A stretch of 64,000 bases of DNA from Dyella silvae (GCF_026421305.1 NZ_JAPJBQ010000003.1:124001-188000), one strand, 5' to 3'. Shown: positions 37,853 to 47,842, counted from the stretch's first letter. The notes: generated by a model from the letters alone, not told the origin. Program-made: numbers and translations.

Positions 37853-37880
37853 TTGCCTAATATTGAAGATCTGCTATACA
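37853..37880 (+). promoter_or_regulatory. LysR-gene promoter with overlapping T-N11-A site
   Basis: TTGCCT (37853-37858) and TATACA (37875-37880) are 16 bp apart. The -35 is part of TTGCCTAATATTGAA (37853-37867), a T-N11-A dyad of the kind bound by LysR regulators. The predicted start falls at or next to the LysR ATG (37888). Confidence 0.45.
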
Positions 37881-37887
37881 AATATGT

Positions 37888-38787
37888 ATGACTACCATCG
37901 GCCCCGGTTGGGAGCTCTACCGATCGTTTCTTGCCGTCATGCGCGAGGGCAGCCTCTCCGGCGCGGCCCGGGCATTGGGCATGACGCAGCCCAGCCTGGG
38001 CCGGCACATGCGCGAGCTGGAGTCGGCGTTGGGGGCAGTGCTGTTCGCCCGCTCGCCGCAAGGATTGGTGCCGACCGAACTGGCGCAGGAGTTGGTGCCC
38101 CACGCGCAGGCCATGGCCTCCGCATCGGCGGCGCTGCAGCGCACAGCCTCAGCTGGGCGTGGGGAGGTCAGTGGCAGCGTGCGCATCACCGCCAGCGAGA
38201 TCATCGGTGCCGAGGTGTTGCCGCCCATGCTGACTGCGTTTCGCGAGCGGCATCCGGGCATAGTGATCGAGCTGGTGCTGTCAAACCAAACGGCCGATCT
38301 GCTGCGTCGTGACGCCGACATCGCCATCCGCATGGTGCAGCCCAGCCAGGAAGCCCTGGTGGCGCGGCATGTGGGGAGGATCGAGCTGGGGTTGTTCGCG
38401 CATCGAAGCTATCTCGACGCCCATGGGCATCCGGCCACCCCGGCCGATCTGGCCGGACATGCCCTGATTGGCTTTGATACCGAGGCGCCTTACGTCCGGC
38501 GATTGCGGCCCACCGGGCTGCCCCTTTCCCGTGAGCACTTTGCGCTACGCACCGACAGCGATCTGGCCGGTCTGGCGGCGCTGCGCGCCGGGTTCGGCAT
38601 CGGCTTCGTGCAGGTGGGCCTGGCGCGGCGGAATCCCCACCTGGTGCGGTTGCTGCCAGAAGCGGTGTCATTGCCGCTGGAAACCTGGGTTGTGATGCAC
38701 GAAGACCTGCGCCAGAGCTTGCGGGTGCGCCGGTTGTTCGACCACCTTGCGGAGGCCCTTGGCGGCTACGCCAGGGGCGACGAGTGA
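37888..38787 (+). CDS. LysR-family transcriptional regulator
   Basis: 299 codons, typical length. The N-terminal helix-turn-helix covers about residues 10-65, with FLAVMREGSLSGAARALGMT followed by QPSLGRHMRELESALGAVLF. The remainder is the periplasmic-binding-protein-like effector domain, with LPPMLTAFRERHPGIVIELV. It is divergent from the epimerase-like gene, with a T-N11-A site between. There is no Shine-Dalgarno sequence before the ATG, and the predicted transcript start is at the ATG, so translation may be leaderless. The effector is unknown. Confidence 0.92.
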   Translation: MTTIGPGWELYRSFLAVMREGSLSGAARALGMTQPSLGRHMRELESALGAVLFARSPQGLVPTELAQELVPHAQAMASASAALQRTASAGRGEVSGSVRITASEIIGAEVLPPMLTAFRERHPGIVIELVLSNQTADLLRRDADIAIRMVQPSQEALVARHVGRIELGLFAHRSYLDAHGHPATPADLAGHALIGFDTEAPYVRRLRPTGLPLSREHFALRTDSDLAGLAALRAGFGIGFVQVGLARRNPHLVRLLPEAVSLPLETWVVMHEDLRQSLRVRRLFDHLAEALGGYARGDE

Positions 38788-38790
38788 GTC

Positions 38791-38881
38791 GCGAGGAGTG
38801 AGAAGTGAGAAGTGAGAGAAAGGCCCGCACCTTCCGGGCGCCGCTCTCTCTCGTTGCTCACTCCTCTTCACTCACTCCTGG
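38791..38881. repeat. GAGTGAG-rich palindromic repeat, copy A
   Basis: The left arm has repeated GAGTGAG/AAGTGAG units (38795-38819), the right arm CTCACTC units (38855-38880), with a small GCCCG/CGGGC hairpin between. The right arm, reversed, matches 35 of 39 bases of copy B at 56730. It lies between convergent genes, and its right arm encodes the last codons of the downstream glycosylase gene. Confidence 0.7.
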
Positions 38882-39370
38882 CTTCACCAGCGCCGCCAGG
38901 TCTCGCCATGGACTCAGATCCCAATGTCCACGCGCCTGGCCGGAGGGCGAGGGCAGGACAAACAGCTGGGTGGCACCCATACGTTCGGCTTGCAGCCCGT
39001 AACCCGCTGCGCGTCCCAGCGCAGCGCGGGCGGCCGCCTTGCTGGTGAAGGCGAGCACGCGCGGCGCAACACGTTCGATCCGCGTGCGCAGCGCGGCGAC
39101 GTCGAAGGCGTCGCGGGGCAGCTCGTCGTCATTGCCTGCGTGGTGCTTGGCCAGATCGGTCAGGCCGATGCCGAGTGCCGGCAACAGCGGAAACTCCGAT
39201 GGGGCGAACAGGCGCGGCGTGAGTTGCACGGCATGCAGCGCGCGCCAGAACAGGTTGCCCGGATGGGCGTAGTACGCCCCTTCGGTGGCCGAGCGCCGGC
39301 CGGCGGCGGTGCCGCAGAACACCAGCGACAGGCCCGGCTGGAGCAGGTCGGGGAGTATCGTCTTGCGCAT
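38858..39370 (-). CDS. Mug-like DNA glycosylase with altered first motif
   Basis: 170 codons. The whole protein follows E. coli Mug (G:U/G:T mismatch glycosylase): LVFCG at residues 16-20, AHPGNLFW (35-42) like AHPANRFW, and VLPSPSG (138-144) like VLPNPSG. But the catalytic INPG of Mug is TAAG here (21-24), so the usual Asn is Ala. Asn39 in HPGNLFW remains and might matter. It could remove other damaged bases, or have another role. The C-terminal VSEEE is encoded by an intergenic repeat arm. It is convergent with the LysR gene and divergent from rng. Confidence 0.8.
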   Translation of the reverse strand: MRKTILPDLLQPGLSLVFCGTAAGRRSATEGAYYAHPGNLFWRALHAVQLTPRLFAPSEFPLLPALGIGLTDLAKHHAGNDDELPRDAFDVAALRTRIERVAPRVLAFTSKAAARAALGRAAGYGLQAERMGATQLFVLPSPSGQARGHWDLSPWRDLAALVKPGVSEEE

Positions 39371-39562
39371 CGCCCGGCAGCATAACGGCGGCGCCTGCCC
39401 GCGACCTAATGGAACACTGCCCGGTACACGAATATCCCTGATTTGCAGGGATTCTGGGCACCAGTTGGCGTGCCTGCTGAATCGAACGTCGGCGAGCTTC
39501 GCCATGCATCGACAGTGTGCGCGTACTGCCGCTATAAAGATCGCCCATCCAGGGGAATACCG

Positions 39563-41050
39563 GTGAGCGAAGAAATCCTGATCAACGTGACCCCGCGCGA
39601 GACCCGCGTTGGCGTAGTAGAGAACGGCATGTTGCAGGAGGTGCACGTGGAGCGGGCCTCCCGTCGCGGCTATGTGGGCAATGTCTACAAGGGCCGCGTG
39701 CAACGGGTGATGCCCGGTATGCAGGCGGTATTCGTCGATATCGGGCTGGAGCGCGCGGCGTTTCTGCACGCCTCGGACATTCTGCGGCCGCCGCTGCCCG
39801 TCGCGGCCGAAGGCGCCGAGGTAGTGACCAACGGCAATGGCCATGTGCCTTCGATCAGCGAGTTGGTCCATGAGGGCCAGGAGATCGTGGTGCAGGTGGT
39901 GAAAGACCCCATCGGCACCAAGGGCGCCCGGCTGTCCACTCACCTTTCCATTCCCTCACGCTATCTGGTGCTGCTGCCGCACGCCCGGACGCTGGGCATC
40001 TCCGCCCGTATCGAGGAAGAGGAAGAGCGCCAACGCCTCAAGGAGGTATTGAACACGCTGATCGGCGAGAACCCACTCGGTTATATCGTGCGCACCAATG
40101 CCGAAGGGCAGACCGCCGAGTCGCTGGCGTTCGACGTGACATACCTTGGCAAGGTGTGGCGCGTGGTGCAGGAGAACATCGCCAAGGCCAAGGTGGGCGA
40201 GCGGGTGTACGAAGAGCTGTCGCTGCCGCTGCGCAGCCTGCGCGACATGCTCAACGACGACATTGAAAAGGTGCGCGTGGATTCGCGCGAAACCTTCGAG
40301 AAGGTCGTGAAGTTCGTGCACAAGTTCATGCCGCACCTGGACGACCGCATTGAGCACTATGCCGGCGAGCGCCCCATCTTCGACCTGTATGGCGTGGAGG
40401 ATGAAATTCAGCGTGCGCTCAAGAAGGAGGTACCGCTCAAATCGGGCGGTTACCTGATCGTCGACCAGACCGAGGCGATGACCACCATCGATGTGAACAC
40501 CGGCGGCTACGTCGGTTCGCGCAACCTCGAGGAAACGGTCTACCGCACCAATCTGGAAGCCGCGCAGGCAGCGGCGCGCCAGCTACGGCTGCGCAACCTT
40601 GGCGGCATCATCATCATCGACTTCATCGATATGACCGACGAAGAACACCGTCGTCAGGTGCTGCGCATGCTCGAAAAGGGCCTGCTGCGTGATCACGCCA
40701 AGACCACCGTTTACCCGATGTCGGCGCTGGGTCTGGTGGAAATGACCCGCAAGCGCACCACCGAAAGCCTGGAGCGGCAACTGTGCGAGCCCTGTCCGGC
40801 ATGCAGTGGACGAGGCACGGTAAAAACCGCCGAAACGGTGACCTACGAGATCTTCCGCGAGATCACCCGCGCGGTGCGCCAGTTCAATACCGAAAAACTT
40901 CTGGTGATGGCGAGCCCCAAGGTGGTCGGCCGCATCCTTGAGGAAGAGTCCGCCGCCGTGGCCGAACTGGAAGAGTTCATCTCCAAAAGCATACGCTTTC
41001 AAGCTGAGGAGCATTACTCGCAGGAACAGTTCGATGTCGTTTTGCTTTGA
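39563..41050 (+). CDS. rng: Ribonuclease G
   Basis: 495 codons with a GTG start preceded by AGGGGAA. Earlier in-frame starts are not family-like. RNase G matures the 5' end of 16S rRNA and decays some mRNAs. An S1 domain covers about residues 35-130 (GNVYKGRVQRVMPGMQAVFV). The catalytic metal-binding aspartates lie in TTIDVNTGGYVGSRN and IIIIDFIDMTD. The zinc-link cysteines are Cys408, Cys411 and Cys414 in CEPCPACSGRG. yhdP follows after 47 nt, the conserved order. Confidence 0.96.
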   Translation: MSEEILINVTPRETRVGVVENGMLQEVHVERASRRGYVGNVYKGRVQRVMPGMQAVFVDIGLERAAFLHASDILRPPLPVAAEGAEVVTNGNGHVPSISELVHEGQEIVVQVVKDPIGTKGARLSTHLSIPSRYLVLLPHARTLGISARIEEEEERQRLKEVLNTLIGENPLGYIVRTNAEGQTAESLAFDVTYLGKVWRVVQENIAKAKVGERVYEELSLPLRSLRDMLNDDIEKVRVDSRETFEKVVKFVHKFMPHLDDRIEHYAGERPIFDLYGVEDEIQRALKKEVPLKSGGYLIVDQTEAMTTIDVNTGGYVGSRNLEETVYRTNLEAAQAAARQLRLRNLGGIIIIDFIDMTDEEHRRQVLRMLEKGLLRDHAKTTVYPMSALGLVEMTRKRTTESLERQLCEPCPACSGRGTVKTAETVTYEIFREITRAVRQFNTEKLLVMASPKVVGRILEEESAAVAELEEFISKSIRFQAEEHYSQEQFDVVLL

Positions 41051-41097
41051 GAGTCTGGTGGTGAGCGCCGCCGGGCGGGTTTTGTCGTGAGCGGTTC

Positions 41098-44000
41098 GTG
41101 AATACGCTCTGGCGTAAGCGCATGCAACTAGCTGTCCGGGCCTTGGCCTGGGCCGCTGGCGTGGGCGTTATTTCGCTCGCCGTGATGATGGCGCTTACCC
41201 AGCTTCTGCTGCCCTTGCTTGCGCGTCACCCGGATTGGGTGGCAGCACAGCTGAGCGCCAAGCTGCAGACTCCGGTGACGTTCCAGACGCTGGAAGGGCG
41301 CTGGCAACCGGCAGGGCCGTTGTTCGTGATGCGCGGTGTGACCGTGGGGGCGAATGAAGGTGGCGCGCCGCTGCACATTCCGGAAACCGAGCTGAAAATC
41401 GATCTGGGCGGCTGGCTGCTCCCATCGCGTCATCTGGTGAATCTGCACGCGCAAGGACTGCAGCTGGATATCAGCCGGGATGCCGACGGTACCTGGCACA
41501 TCAACGGCATCGGTCTTGCCGGTGGTGAGGAACAGCAGACCCCGAGCTTCGGCAAACTGTCAGTGGGTCTGACGTTGAGCAACTCGCGGCTGGACATTAC
41601 CGACAACCGGCTGCATCGCCACTATGTGCTGGTGGCAGAGCAGCTGCGTATGAGCCGACAAGGTAGCCGTGTTCGCGTGGGCGCATTGCTGCGCCGCGAA
41701 GGTGCGCCCGGTGAGGTGCGTGGCGCCGGCAATTTCAGTGAGGACGGGGCCGACGGCCGTCTGTGGATCAGCGGCAAGGACATCGACCTGCACGCTGTTT
41801 CCAATGGCATCGATCTGGGCGGCTATACGGCCGAAAGCGGCAGCGGCTCCTTTGACAGCTGGCTCGACTGGCGCGACGCCAAAGTGGTACGCAGTCTTAC
41901 GCGCTTCCATCTGAGCGAGCTGGCGCTCGGTAACCCCGATGGTGCAATCGCCAACGTGCCGGCCCTGAATGGCATGGCGGAAGTCACCATCGAAAAAGAT
42001 GGCTACACCTTACGCTGGGCGGCTGATGACGGCGGCGCTGCGATGGTTGCCTTGCATGGCATGAGCACCGATCAGGCCCATGTCGAAGCGGCTGCGAGCA
42101 ATTTGCAGCTGGCTTCGTTGGCGCCATGGCTTGCGCTCAAGCCGCAGCTGACGACCGGTCTGGCGCAGTGGGTCGGCGGTGGCAAACCGCGCGGCCAGAT
42201 CACCCGCGCGCAGCTGGCCTGGAGTCATGCCAACGGGCTGCAAGGCCTGAACGTCGCATTCGAGAACCTGGCGATCAATCCGGTCGGCAAGCTGCCTGGC
42301 ATCGATGGCCTGAGGGGTGAATTCCGTGGGGATGCGCAGGCCATGGCGGTGTCGCTGCCTGCGCAGTCCACTGTGCTGCGCTTTCCCCACACCTTCCGCG
42401 AGCCCTTCGTGATGTCGAAGCTGGCTGGCGATGTCACGTTCTGGCATGAGGACGATGCCTGGCATATCGGCACCGATCCTTTCAGCTTTGAAGGTGCGGG
42501 ATTCGGCGGCAACGCGCGTGGTGAAGTGGCGTTGCCCGATGCAGGTGGGCGTCCGTTCCTTGATCTCTACGCCACGGTGACGCACGCCGACGTCGTGGCC
42601 GCCAAGCTGTTCTGGCCGATCGATTCCATGGCGCCGGCCGCGGTGGAGTGGCTCGATCAGGCATTAGTCGGCGGCAAGATCGACCACGGCGACATGCTCG
42701 TGCGCGGCGACCTGAAGGATTGGCCGTTCCACCATAACGAAGGCCGCTTCGAAGCACGTGCCGAAATGAGCGGGCTGGATCTGGACTACGGCAAGGATTG
42801 GCCGCACGCACAGAATGTCACCGCGGTTGCCAACTTCATCAACGGCGGCATGCTGGTCGAGGCAAGCGCTGGCGAATCGCTGGGCAACAAGGTGGATCGC
42901 GCCGTCGCGCTGATTCCTGAATTCGGCAACACCGTGCTGGATCTCAATGTGAGCGGCAGCGGCACCGGCGCCAGCATGATCGAGTTCGTGAAGCGCAGCC
43001 CGATCGGTATCCATCAGGCCGATATCTTGTCCAAGATGAAGCTTGGCGGTACCGGAGCCTTCGACTTTCACCTCTCGTTGCCGGTCGCCGATGCCCCCAA
43101 CTTCCTGCTCGCCGGACACGCCCAGCTCAAGGGCGTGGACTTCGATGCGCCGGAGTGGAACCTCAAGCTCGACAAGCTCACCGGTCCGGCCACCTTTGAC
43201 AAGGCAGGCTTTCATGCCGGGCCGCTGGATACCAGTTTCCGCGGACAGCCGTCCAAACTGGATCTGGCCATCGCAGGTGCGACCGGGCGTCCTGACACCG
43301 TGATGGCCGCGAAGCTCAGTGGCCGTTACAGCATGGCCGAGCTGACCCAGGGCTACAAAGAACTGGACTGGCTCAATCAGGTGGCCGAAGGCCGCAGTGA
43401 TTTCACCGTGGGCTTCAACATCCTGCACACCAATGGTTCGGTAGCGACCACGCAACAACTGAGCGTCGATTCGACATTGAGCGGCATGGCGCTGACGTTC
43501 CCGGTACCTTTGAAGAAGTCGCCCGACGCGGCACTGCCGCTGCATGTGGATATGAACCTGCCGATGCAGGGGAGCGAAGTGCAGCTGAACATGGGGCAGG
43601 TGGTGCGTGCTCGCATGCGTCTGCCGCAGAACGAAAGCCAGCCGTTCGCGGCCACGTTTGCGTTCGGCACCAAGATGCCAGACGCCCTTCCGAATTCGGG
43701 CATACGCGTACGTGGCCGCGCCGCGAAGCTTGATGTGACCGGCTGGGTGCGGTACGCCGCATCGAGCAGCACCAGTAGCGGTCCTGGCATGGAAAGCATC
43801 GACGTTTCCGCGGATCAGGCCATGGTGTTTGGCCATCCATTTGCCGACATGCATTTGCTTGCGTCAGTGCAGTCCGATGGCATGACCGTGGAGGTGGATA
43901 GTGCAGGGCTGGCCGGTCGATTCGGTATTCCGCTGGCGGACCTCAACAAGCGCGGCGTGACCGCACGACTTCAGCGTTTGTACTGGCCAAAGGATGTGGT

Positions 44001-44997
44001 GCCGCCCAAGAAGAGTGCGGCGGATGCCAACACGCCTCCAGCCACGGATACCGCGGCGGCGAGCGCCAACCCGGTGCAGCCCGCGGCAAATCCGGCAAAC
44101 ACGGGCATAACGCCTTCGGCCTTGCCGCCATTCCACCTGTGGGTGAGCGACCTGCGTTTCGGCGATTCCAAGCTAGGCGATTTCCGGCTTGAAACCTGGC
44201 CGACCGATCGCGGCATGCATATTGATCAGCTGCGCACCTTGGCGCGCGGCGTGCAGATCAATGGCACGGGCGACTGGGAAGGCACGGCCGGCAACAGTCA
44301 CTCGCACATGCGCATCGATTTTGCCGCCGAGAACCTCGGTGAAATGTTGAGTGCTTTCGGTTTTGAAGGGCTGCTCGCCGGTGGCAAGGTGCGATCGCAA
44401 CTCGACGCCTCCTGGCCCGGCGCCCCTTCGGCGATGGAGCTCGGCAATATGGATGGCAAGCTCAGCATCAACATCACCGATGGACGCATGCCGGAAATTG
44501 GCCCCGGCGTAGCGCGTTTGTTCGGCCTGGTATCGGTGCTGGAATTGCCGCGCCGGCTTTCATTCGACTTTGGCGATGTGTTCGGCAAGGGACTTGCCTT
44601 TGACGCCATCAGCGGCGACCTGAAGCTCGGCGATGGCAACGCCAATACCGATAATTTGCAGATCCGCAGCCCGGCCGCCGAAATTTCCATCAAGGGCCGT
44701 ACGGGCATGCGTGCCAAGGATTACGACCTGCAGGTGCTGGCCGTTCCGCACGCTGGCAACAGCCTGCCGATAGTGGGCGCGGTGGTCGGTGGACCCATCG
44801 GTATCGCCGCCGGTTTCGTGGCCCAGGGCTTGTTGGGCAAGGGTATCAATCACGCGGCAAGCGAGCGCTACAAGATCACGGGCAGTTGGGATAAGCCGGT
44901 GATCACGCTGATCGAAAGGAAGAATGTGCTGTTGCCTTCGGCAGTGGTGCCGGGCACCGACCTGTCGCCAGCACCCGCGAGCAGCACTGGACATTGA
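41098..44997 (+). CDS. yhdP: YhdP-family AsmA-like envelope protein
   Basis: 1299 codons with a GTG start. One N-terminal membrane helix (about residues 12-38, LAWAAGVGVISLAVMMALTQ) anchors a very large periplasmic part built of repetitive beta-rich segments, as in YhdP, TamB and AsmA. E. coli YhdP helps move phospholipids to the outer membrane. The C-terminal AsmA-like part has GRTGMRAKDYDLQVLAVPHA and PIVGAVVGGPIGIAAGFVAQ, a typical end. A Pro/Ala-rich linker, rich in NTPPATDTAAASANP, lies around residue 980-1000. It ends just before a REP-like palindrome. Confidence 0.93.
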   Translation: MNTLWRKRMQLAVRALAWAAGVGVISLAVMMALTQLLLPLLARHPDWVAAQLSAKLQTPVTFQTLEGRWQPAGPLFVMRGVTVGANEGGAPLHIPETELKIDLGGWLLPSRHLVNLHAQGLQLDISRDADGTWHINGIGLAGGEEQQTPSFGKLSVGLTLSNSRLDITDNRLHRHYVLVAEQLRMSRQGSRVRVGALLRREGAPGEVRGAGNFSEDGADGRLWISGKDIDLHAVSNGIDLGGYTAESGSGSFDSWLDWRDAKVVRSLTRFHLSELALGNPDGAIANVPALNGMAEVTIEKDGYTLRWAADDGGAAMVALHGMSTDQAHVEAAASNLQLASLAPWLALKPQLTTGLAQWVGGGKPRGQITRAQLAWSHANGLQGLNVAFENLAINPVGKLPGIDGLRGEFRGDAQAMAVSLPAQSTVLRFPHTFREPFVMSKLAGDVTFWHEDDAWHIGTDPFSFEGAGFGGNARGEVALPDAGGRPFLDLYATVTHADVVAAKLFWPIDSMAPAAVEWLDQALVGGKIDHGDMLVRGDLKDWPFHHNEGRFEARAEMSGLDLDYGKDWPHAQNVTAVANFINGGMLVEASAGESLGNKVDRAVALIPEFGNTVLDLNVSGSGTGASMIEFVKRSPIGIHQADILSKMKLGGTGAFDFHLSLPVADAPNFLLAGHAQLKGVDFDAPEWNLKLDKLTGPATFDKAGFHAGPLDTSFRGQPSKLDLAIAGATGRPDTVMAAKLSGRYSMAELTQGYKELDWLNQVAEGRSDFTVGFNILHTNGSVATTQQLSVDSTLSGMALTFPVPLKKSPDAALPLHVDMNLPMQGSEVQLNMGQVVRARMRLPQNESQPFAATFAFGTKMPDALPNSGIRVRGRAAKLDVTGWVRYAASSSTSSGPGMESIDVSADQAMVFGHPFADMHLLASVQSDGMTVEVDSAGLAGRFGIPLADLNKRGVTARLQRLYWPKDVVPPKKSAADANTPPATDTAAASANPVQPAANPANTGITPSALPPFHLWVSDLRFGDSKLGDFRLETWPTDRGMHIDQLRTLARGVQINGTGDWEGTAGNSHSHMRIDFAAENLGEMLSAFGFEGLLAGGKVRSQLDASWPGAPSAMELGNMDGKLSINITDGRMPEIGPGVARLFGLVSVLELPRRLSFDFGDVFGKGLAFDAISGDLKLGDGNANTDNLQIRSPAAEISIKGRTGMRAKDYDLQVLAVPHAGNSLPIVGAVVGGPIGIAAGFVAQGLLGKGINHAASERYKITGSWDKPVITLIERKNVLLPSAVVPGTDLSPAPASSTGH

Positions 44998-45012
44998 AGC
45001 GGTTCGCGAAAC

Positions 45013-45040
45013 TGCAGGAGCGCACAAGTGCGCTCCTGCA
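45013..45040. repeat. REP-like palindrome between yhdP and the desaturase gene
   Basis: A perfect 28-nt palindrome: TGCAGGAGCGCAC (45013-45025), AA, GTGCGCTCCTGCA (45028-45040). It shares the GCGCAC core with the elements at 30575 and 49663. It separates two convergent genes and could terminate both transcripts. Confidence 0.8.
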
Positions 45041-45049
45041 AGGATTCAC

Positions 45050-46255
45050 TCAGCCTGCCGGATCGTTCGCCTTCGTGCTGCCGCGAAACGGAAATAGCTG
45101 CTGGCGCACAAATCCATCAGGCATGTAATCACCCACCACGCCGTAGTGCTCCGGAAATTTCTTCTTCGACGTCACCGCCGTGCCAAACAAGTAGTCGAGA
45201 AAGGCGTAGTGCGCGGCATAGTTCTTGTCGATGGCTTCGTCATCGGAGGCGTGATGCCAATGATGGAAATCCGGCGTCACCATCACGTACTTCAGTGGCC
45301 CCCACGGCAGATGCACGTTGGCGTGATTGAACACCGCCTGGAAGCCGACCACGATGATGTAGGCATTCATCACCGCTTCGCTGAAACCGAGGATGTAGAG
45401 CGGCGCAAGTACGCACACGCGGGTAGCGATCAGCTCCAGCATGTGCTGGCGCGAGCCGGCCAGCCAGTCCATGGTTTTCACCGAGTGATGCACCGCATGG
45501 AAGCGCCACAGGAATGGCACCTCGTGATAGGCGCGATGCGTCCAGTACTGCGCAAGGTCGGCCACGAGGATGCACAACAGTAGCTGCGGCACAAATGCGA
45601 TGTGCTGCACGAACTGCTGGAAGTCGCTGCGTACCAGCCAACCGAACAGGTGATGCAGCAGGTAGTTCACCACCAGCAGTGCCAGGCCCACGATGAAGTG
45701 ATTTACCGCGAAGTGCTTCAGATCCGTCTGCCATTCCTTGCGGAATATGCTCTGGCCCTTGTACAGCGGGAAGAGCTTCTCGATCACCACGAACACCAGG
45801 GTGGAGCCGAGCAGATCCAGGATGAACCAATCCAGCCCGATGTAGGGCGTGTGATCGGGGAAGTCGCCCACGGGTACGCGCGAGCCGCCCAGCGCCGTCG
45901 CCACCATCACCAGCGCGAACGCTACCATGCTCAGCTTGCGCATGCGGCCAAGAATGATATTGGCCAGCGACATACCGCCGGCAACCAGCAAGGCGACCAG
46001 CAATAGCTGACGCAGCACATCCACCGAATACTTGTGGCGCAGGTCCGGCGTGGTGAGGTACTGCGGGAAATGAAATGCCAGCACGCCTAGCAGGCTCAGA
46101 AAGCCCAGCGACAACGCGATGATGCTGCTGATTTTTCCCAGGCCAGGCTTGAGTTCGCCGTCGCCGTGCAGCAGCTCGCGGGTTTCCTCGATAGGGGCCT
46201 TGATGGCGCGGTCGATGACCTTATGGGCCCGCTGGCGCGGAGGGGTGTCGCTCAT
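45050..46255 (-). CDS. Sterol desaturase/fatty acid hydroxylase family membrane protein
   Basis: 401 codons. Several membrane helices occur between residues 43 and 235. The di-iron histidine motifs are HRAYH (240-244), HAVHH (253-257) and HHWHH (331-335), with further His in NHANVH. This pattern defines the integral-membrane fatty acid hydroxylase superfamily; the substrate (fatty acid, sterol-like lipid or carotenoid) cannot be told. The gene points against its neighbours inside an otherwise conserved rng-yhdP-tldD order, and the C-terminal end lies next to a REP palindrome, suggesting insertion in this lineage. Confidence 0.88.
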   Translation of the reverse strand: MSDTPPRQRAHKVIDRAIKAPIEETRELLHGDGELKPGLGKISSIIALSLGFLSLLGVLAFHFPQYLTTPDLRHKYSVDVLRQLLLVALLVAGGMSLANIILGRMRKLSMVAFALVMVATALGGSRVPVGDFPDHTPYIGLDWFILDLLGSTLVFVVIEKLFPLYKGQSIFRKEWQTDLKHFAVNHFIVGLALLVVNYLLHHLFGWLVRSDFQQFVQHIAFVPQLLLCILVADLAQYWTHRAYHEVPFLWRFHAVHHSVKTMDWLAGSRQHMLELIATRVCVLAPLYILGFSEAVMNAYIIVVGFQAVFNHANVHLPWGPLKYVMVTPDFHHWHHASDDEAIDKNYAAHYAFLDYLFGTAVTSKKKFPEHYGVVGDYMPDGFVRQQLFPFRGSTKANDPAG

Positions 46256-46402
46256 GTGTGATCCTTCACGTAGACATCATGGGTTTGGTCAGGCCGCATC
46301 GTAACGGTTTGGCCCCTTCCGCCGCACCGGGCACAGGCTTTAAACGACTTGCGACGGCCCCAACTTGGTAAAGTCCCTTTCTTTACACATGGCAACGACC
46401 TC

Positions 46403-47842
46403 ATGGATTCCCTGATCGCGCAGGCCGAACGTCGCCTGCTGGCGCCGGGCGGGCTGGCCGCCACTGACCTCGACCGCGTGTTCAACCAGTTGATGGGTCC
46501 CTCCATCGACGCCGCCGACCTGTATTTCCAGCATTCGCGCAGCGAGTCCTGGTTGCTGGAAGAGGGCATCGTCAAGGATGGCAGCCACTCCATTGAGCAA
46601 GGCGTGGGCGTTCGTGCGATCAGCGGCGAGAAGACGGGCTTTGCCTACTCCGACGAGATCGTGCTGCCGCAGCTGCTGGAGGCCTCCAAGGCGGCCCGGG
46701 CCATTGCCCAGGGCGGCAATGGCGCCGGCAAGCCGCTGGCGCTTCACGGCGCTCGCCAGCTTTATCCGGCCATCGACCCGGTCGAGAGCCTGCCCAATCC
46801 CGACAAGATCGCCCTGCTGCGCGAAGTGGACGCGTATGCGCGTTCCCGCGATCCGCGCATCAAGCAGGTGATCGTGAGTCTGGCCGCCACCATGGATACC
46901 GTGCTGATCGCTGCCTCCGACGGCACGCTGGCCGCTGATGTGCGTCCCCTGGTGCGCCTCAACGTCACCGTGATCGCAGAGCAGGGCAGCCGCCGCGAGC
47001 AAGGCAATGCCGGCGGCGGTGGCCGCTACGGTTACCGCGAGCTGATCGAAAACGGCCGCGCCATGGCCTTTGCCGATGAAGCCGTGCGCCAGGCGCTGGT
47101 GAATCTCGATGCGGTCGATGCGCCGGCTGGCAGCATGCCGGTGGTGCTCGGCCCTGGCTGGCCCGGCGTGCTGTTGCACGAGGCCATTGGTCACGGCCTG
47201 GAGGGCGATTTCAACCGCAAGGGCAGCTCTGCGTTCGCCGGCCGCATCGGCCAGCGCGTGGCTGCCCCCGGCGTCACCGTGGTGGACGACGGCACCCTGC
47301 AGGGCCGTCGTGGTTCGCTGAGCATCGACGACGAAGGTACGCCCACGGAATGCACCACGCTCATCGAGGACGGCATTCTCAAGGGCTACATGCAGGACAA
47401 GCTCAATGCGCGCCTGATGGGCATGGCACCGACCGGCAACGGCCGCCGCGAATCGTTTGCGCAGCTGCCGATGCCGCGCATGACCAATACCTACATGCTC
47501 GCCGGCCAGCACGATCCGCAAGAGATCATCCGCTCGGTGAAGAAGGGTATATACGCTGTGAACTTTGGCGGCGGCCAGGTGGACATCACCAACGGCAAGT
47601 TCGTGTTCTCCGCCAGCGAGGCCTATCTCATCGAAGACGGCAAGGTGACGCGTCCGGTGAAGGGCGCCACCTTGATTGGCTCCGGTCCGGACGTACTCAC
47701 GCGCGTTTCCATGATTGGCAACGACCTCGCGCTTGATGAAGGCGTGGGCGTGTGTGGCAAGGATGGCCAGAGCGTGCCGGTAGGCGTGGGCCAGCCGACG
47801 CTGAAGGTGGATGCCATGACGGTGGGCGGTACGGCATCCTGA
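46403..47842 (+). CDS. tldD: Metalloprotease TldD
   Basis: 479 codons from the ATG of [17 protein letters not shown]. TldD and TldE (PmbA) form a zinc protease that trims peptides, for example microcin B17 precursor and CcdA in E. coli. The metal site is [11 protein letters not shown], with His259, Glu260 and His263. The partner gene pmbA is in this window at 50686, separated by five genes. There is no strong Shine-Dalgarno sequence before the ATG. A hairpin (GCCCCTT/AAGGGGC, 47852-47879) follows the stop. Confidence 0.96.
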   Translation: MDSLIAQAERRLLAPGGLAATDLDRVFNQLMGPSIDAADLYFQHSRSESWLLEEGIVKDGSHSIEQGVGVRAISGEKTGFAYSDEIVLPQLLEASKAARAIAQGGNGAGKPLALHGARQLYPAIDPVESLPNPDKIALLREVDAYARSRDPRIKQVIVSLAATMDTVLIAASDGTLAADVRPLVRLNVTVIAEQGSRREQGNAGGGGRYGYRELIENGRAMAFADEAVRQALVNLDAVDAPAGSMPVVLGPGWPGVLLHEAIGHGLEGDFNRKGSSAFAGRIGQRVAAPGVTVVDDGTLQGRRGSLSIDDEGTPTECTTLIEDGILKGYMQDKLNARLMGMAPTGNGRRESFAQLPMPRMTNTYMLAGQHDPQEIIRSVKKGIYAVNFGGGQVDITNGKFVFSASEAYLIEDGKVTRPVKGATLIGSGPDVLTRVSMIGNDLALDEGVGVCGKDGQSVPVGVGQPTLKVDAMTVGGTAS

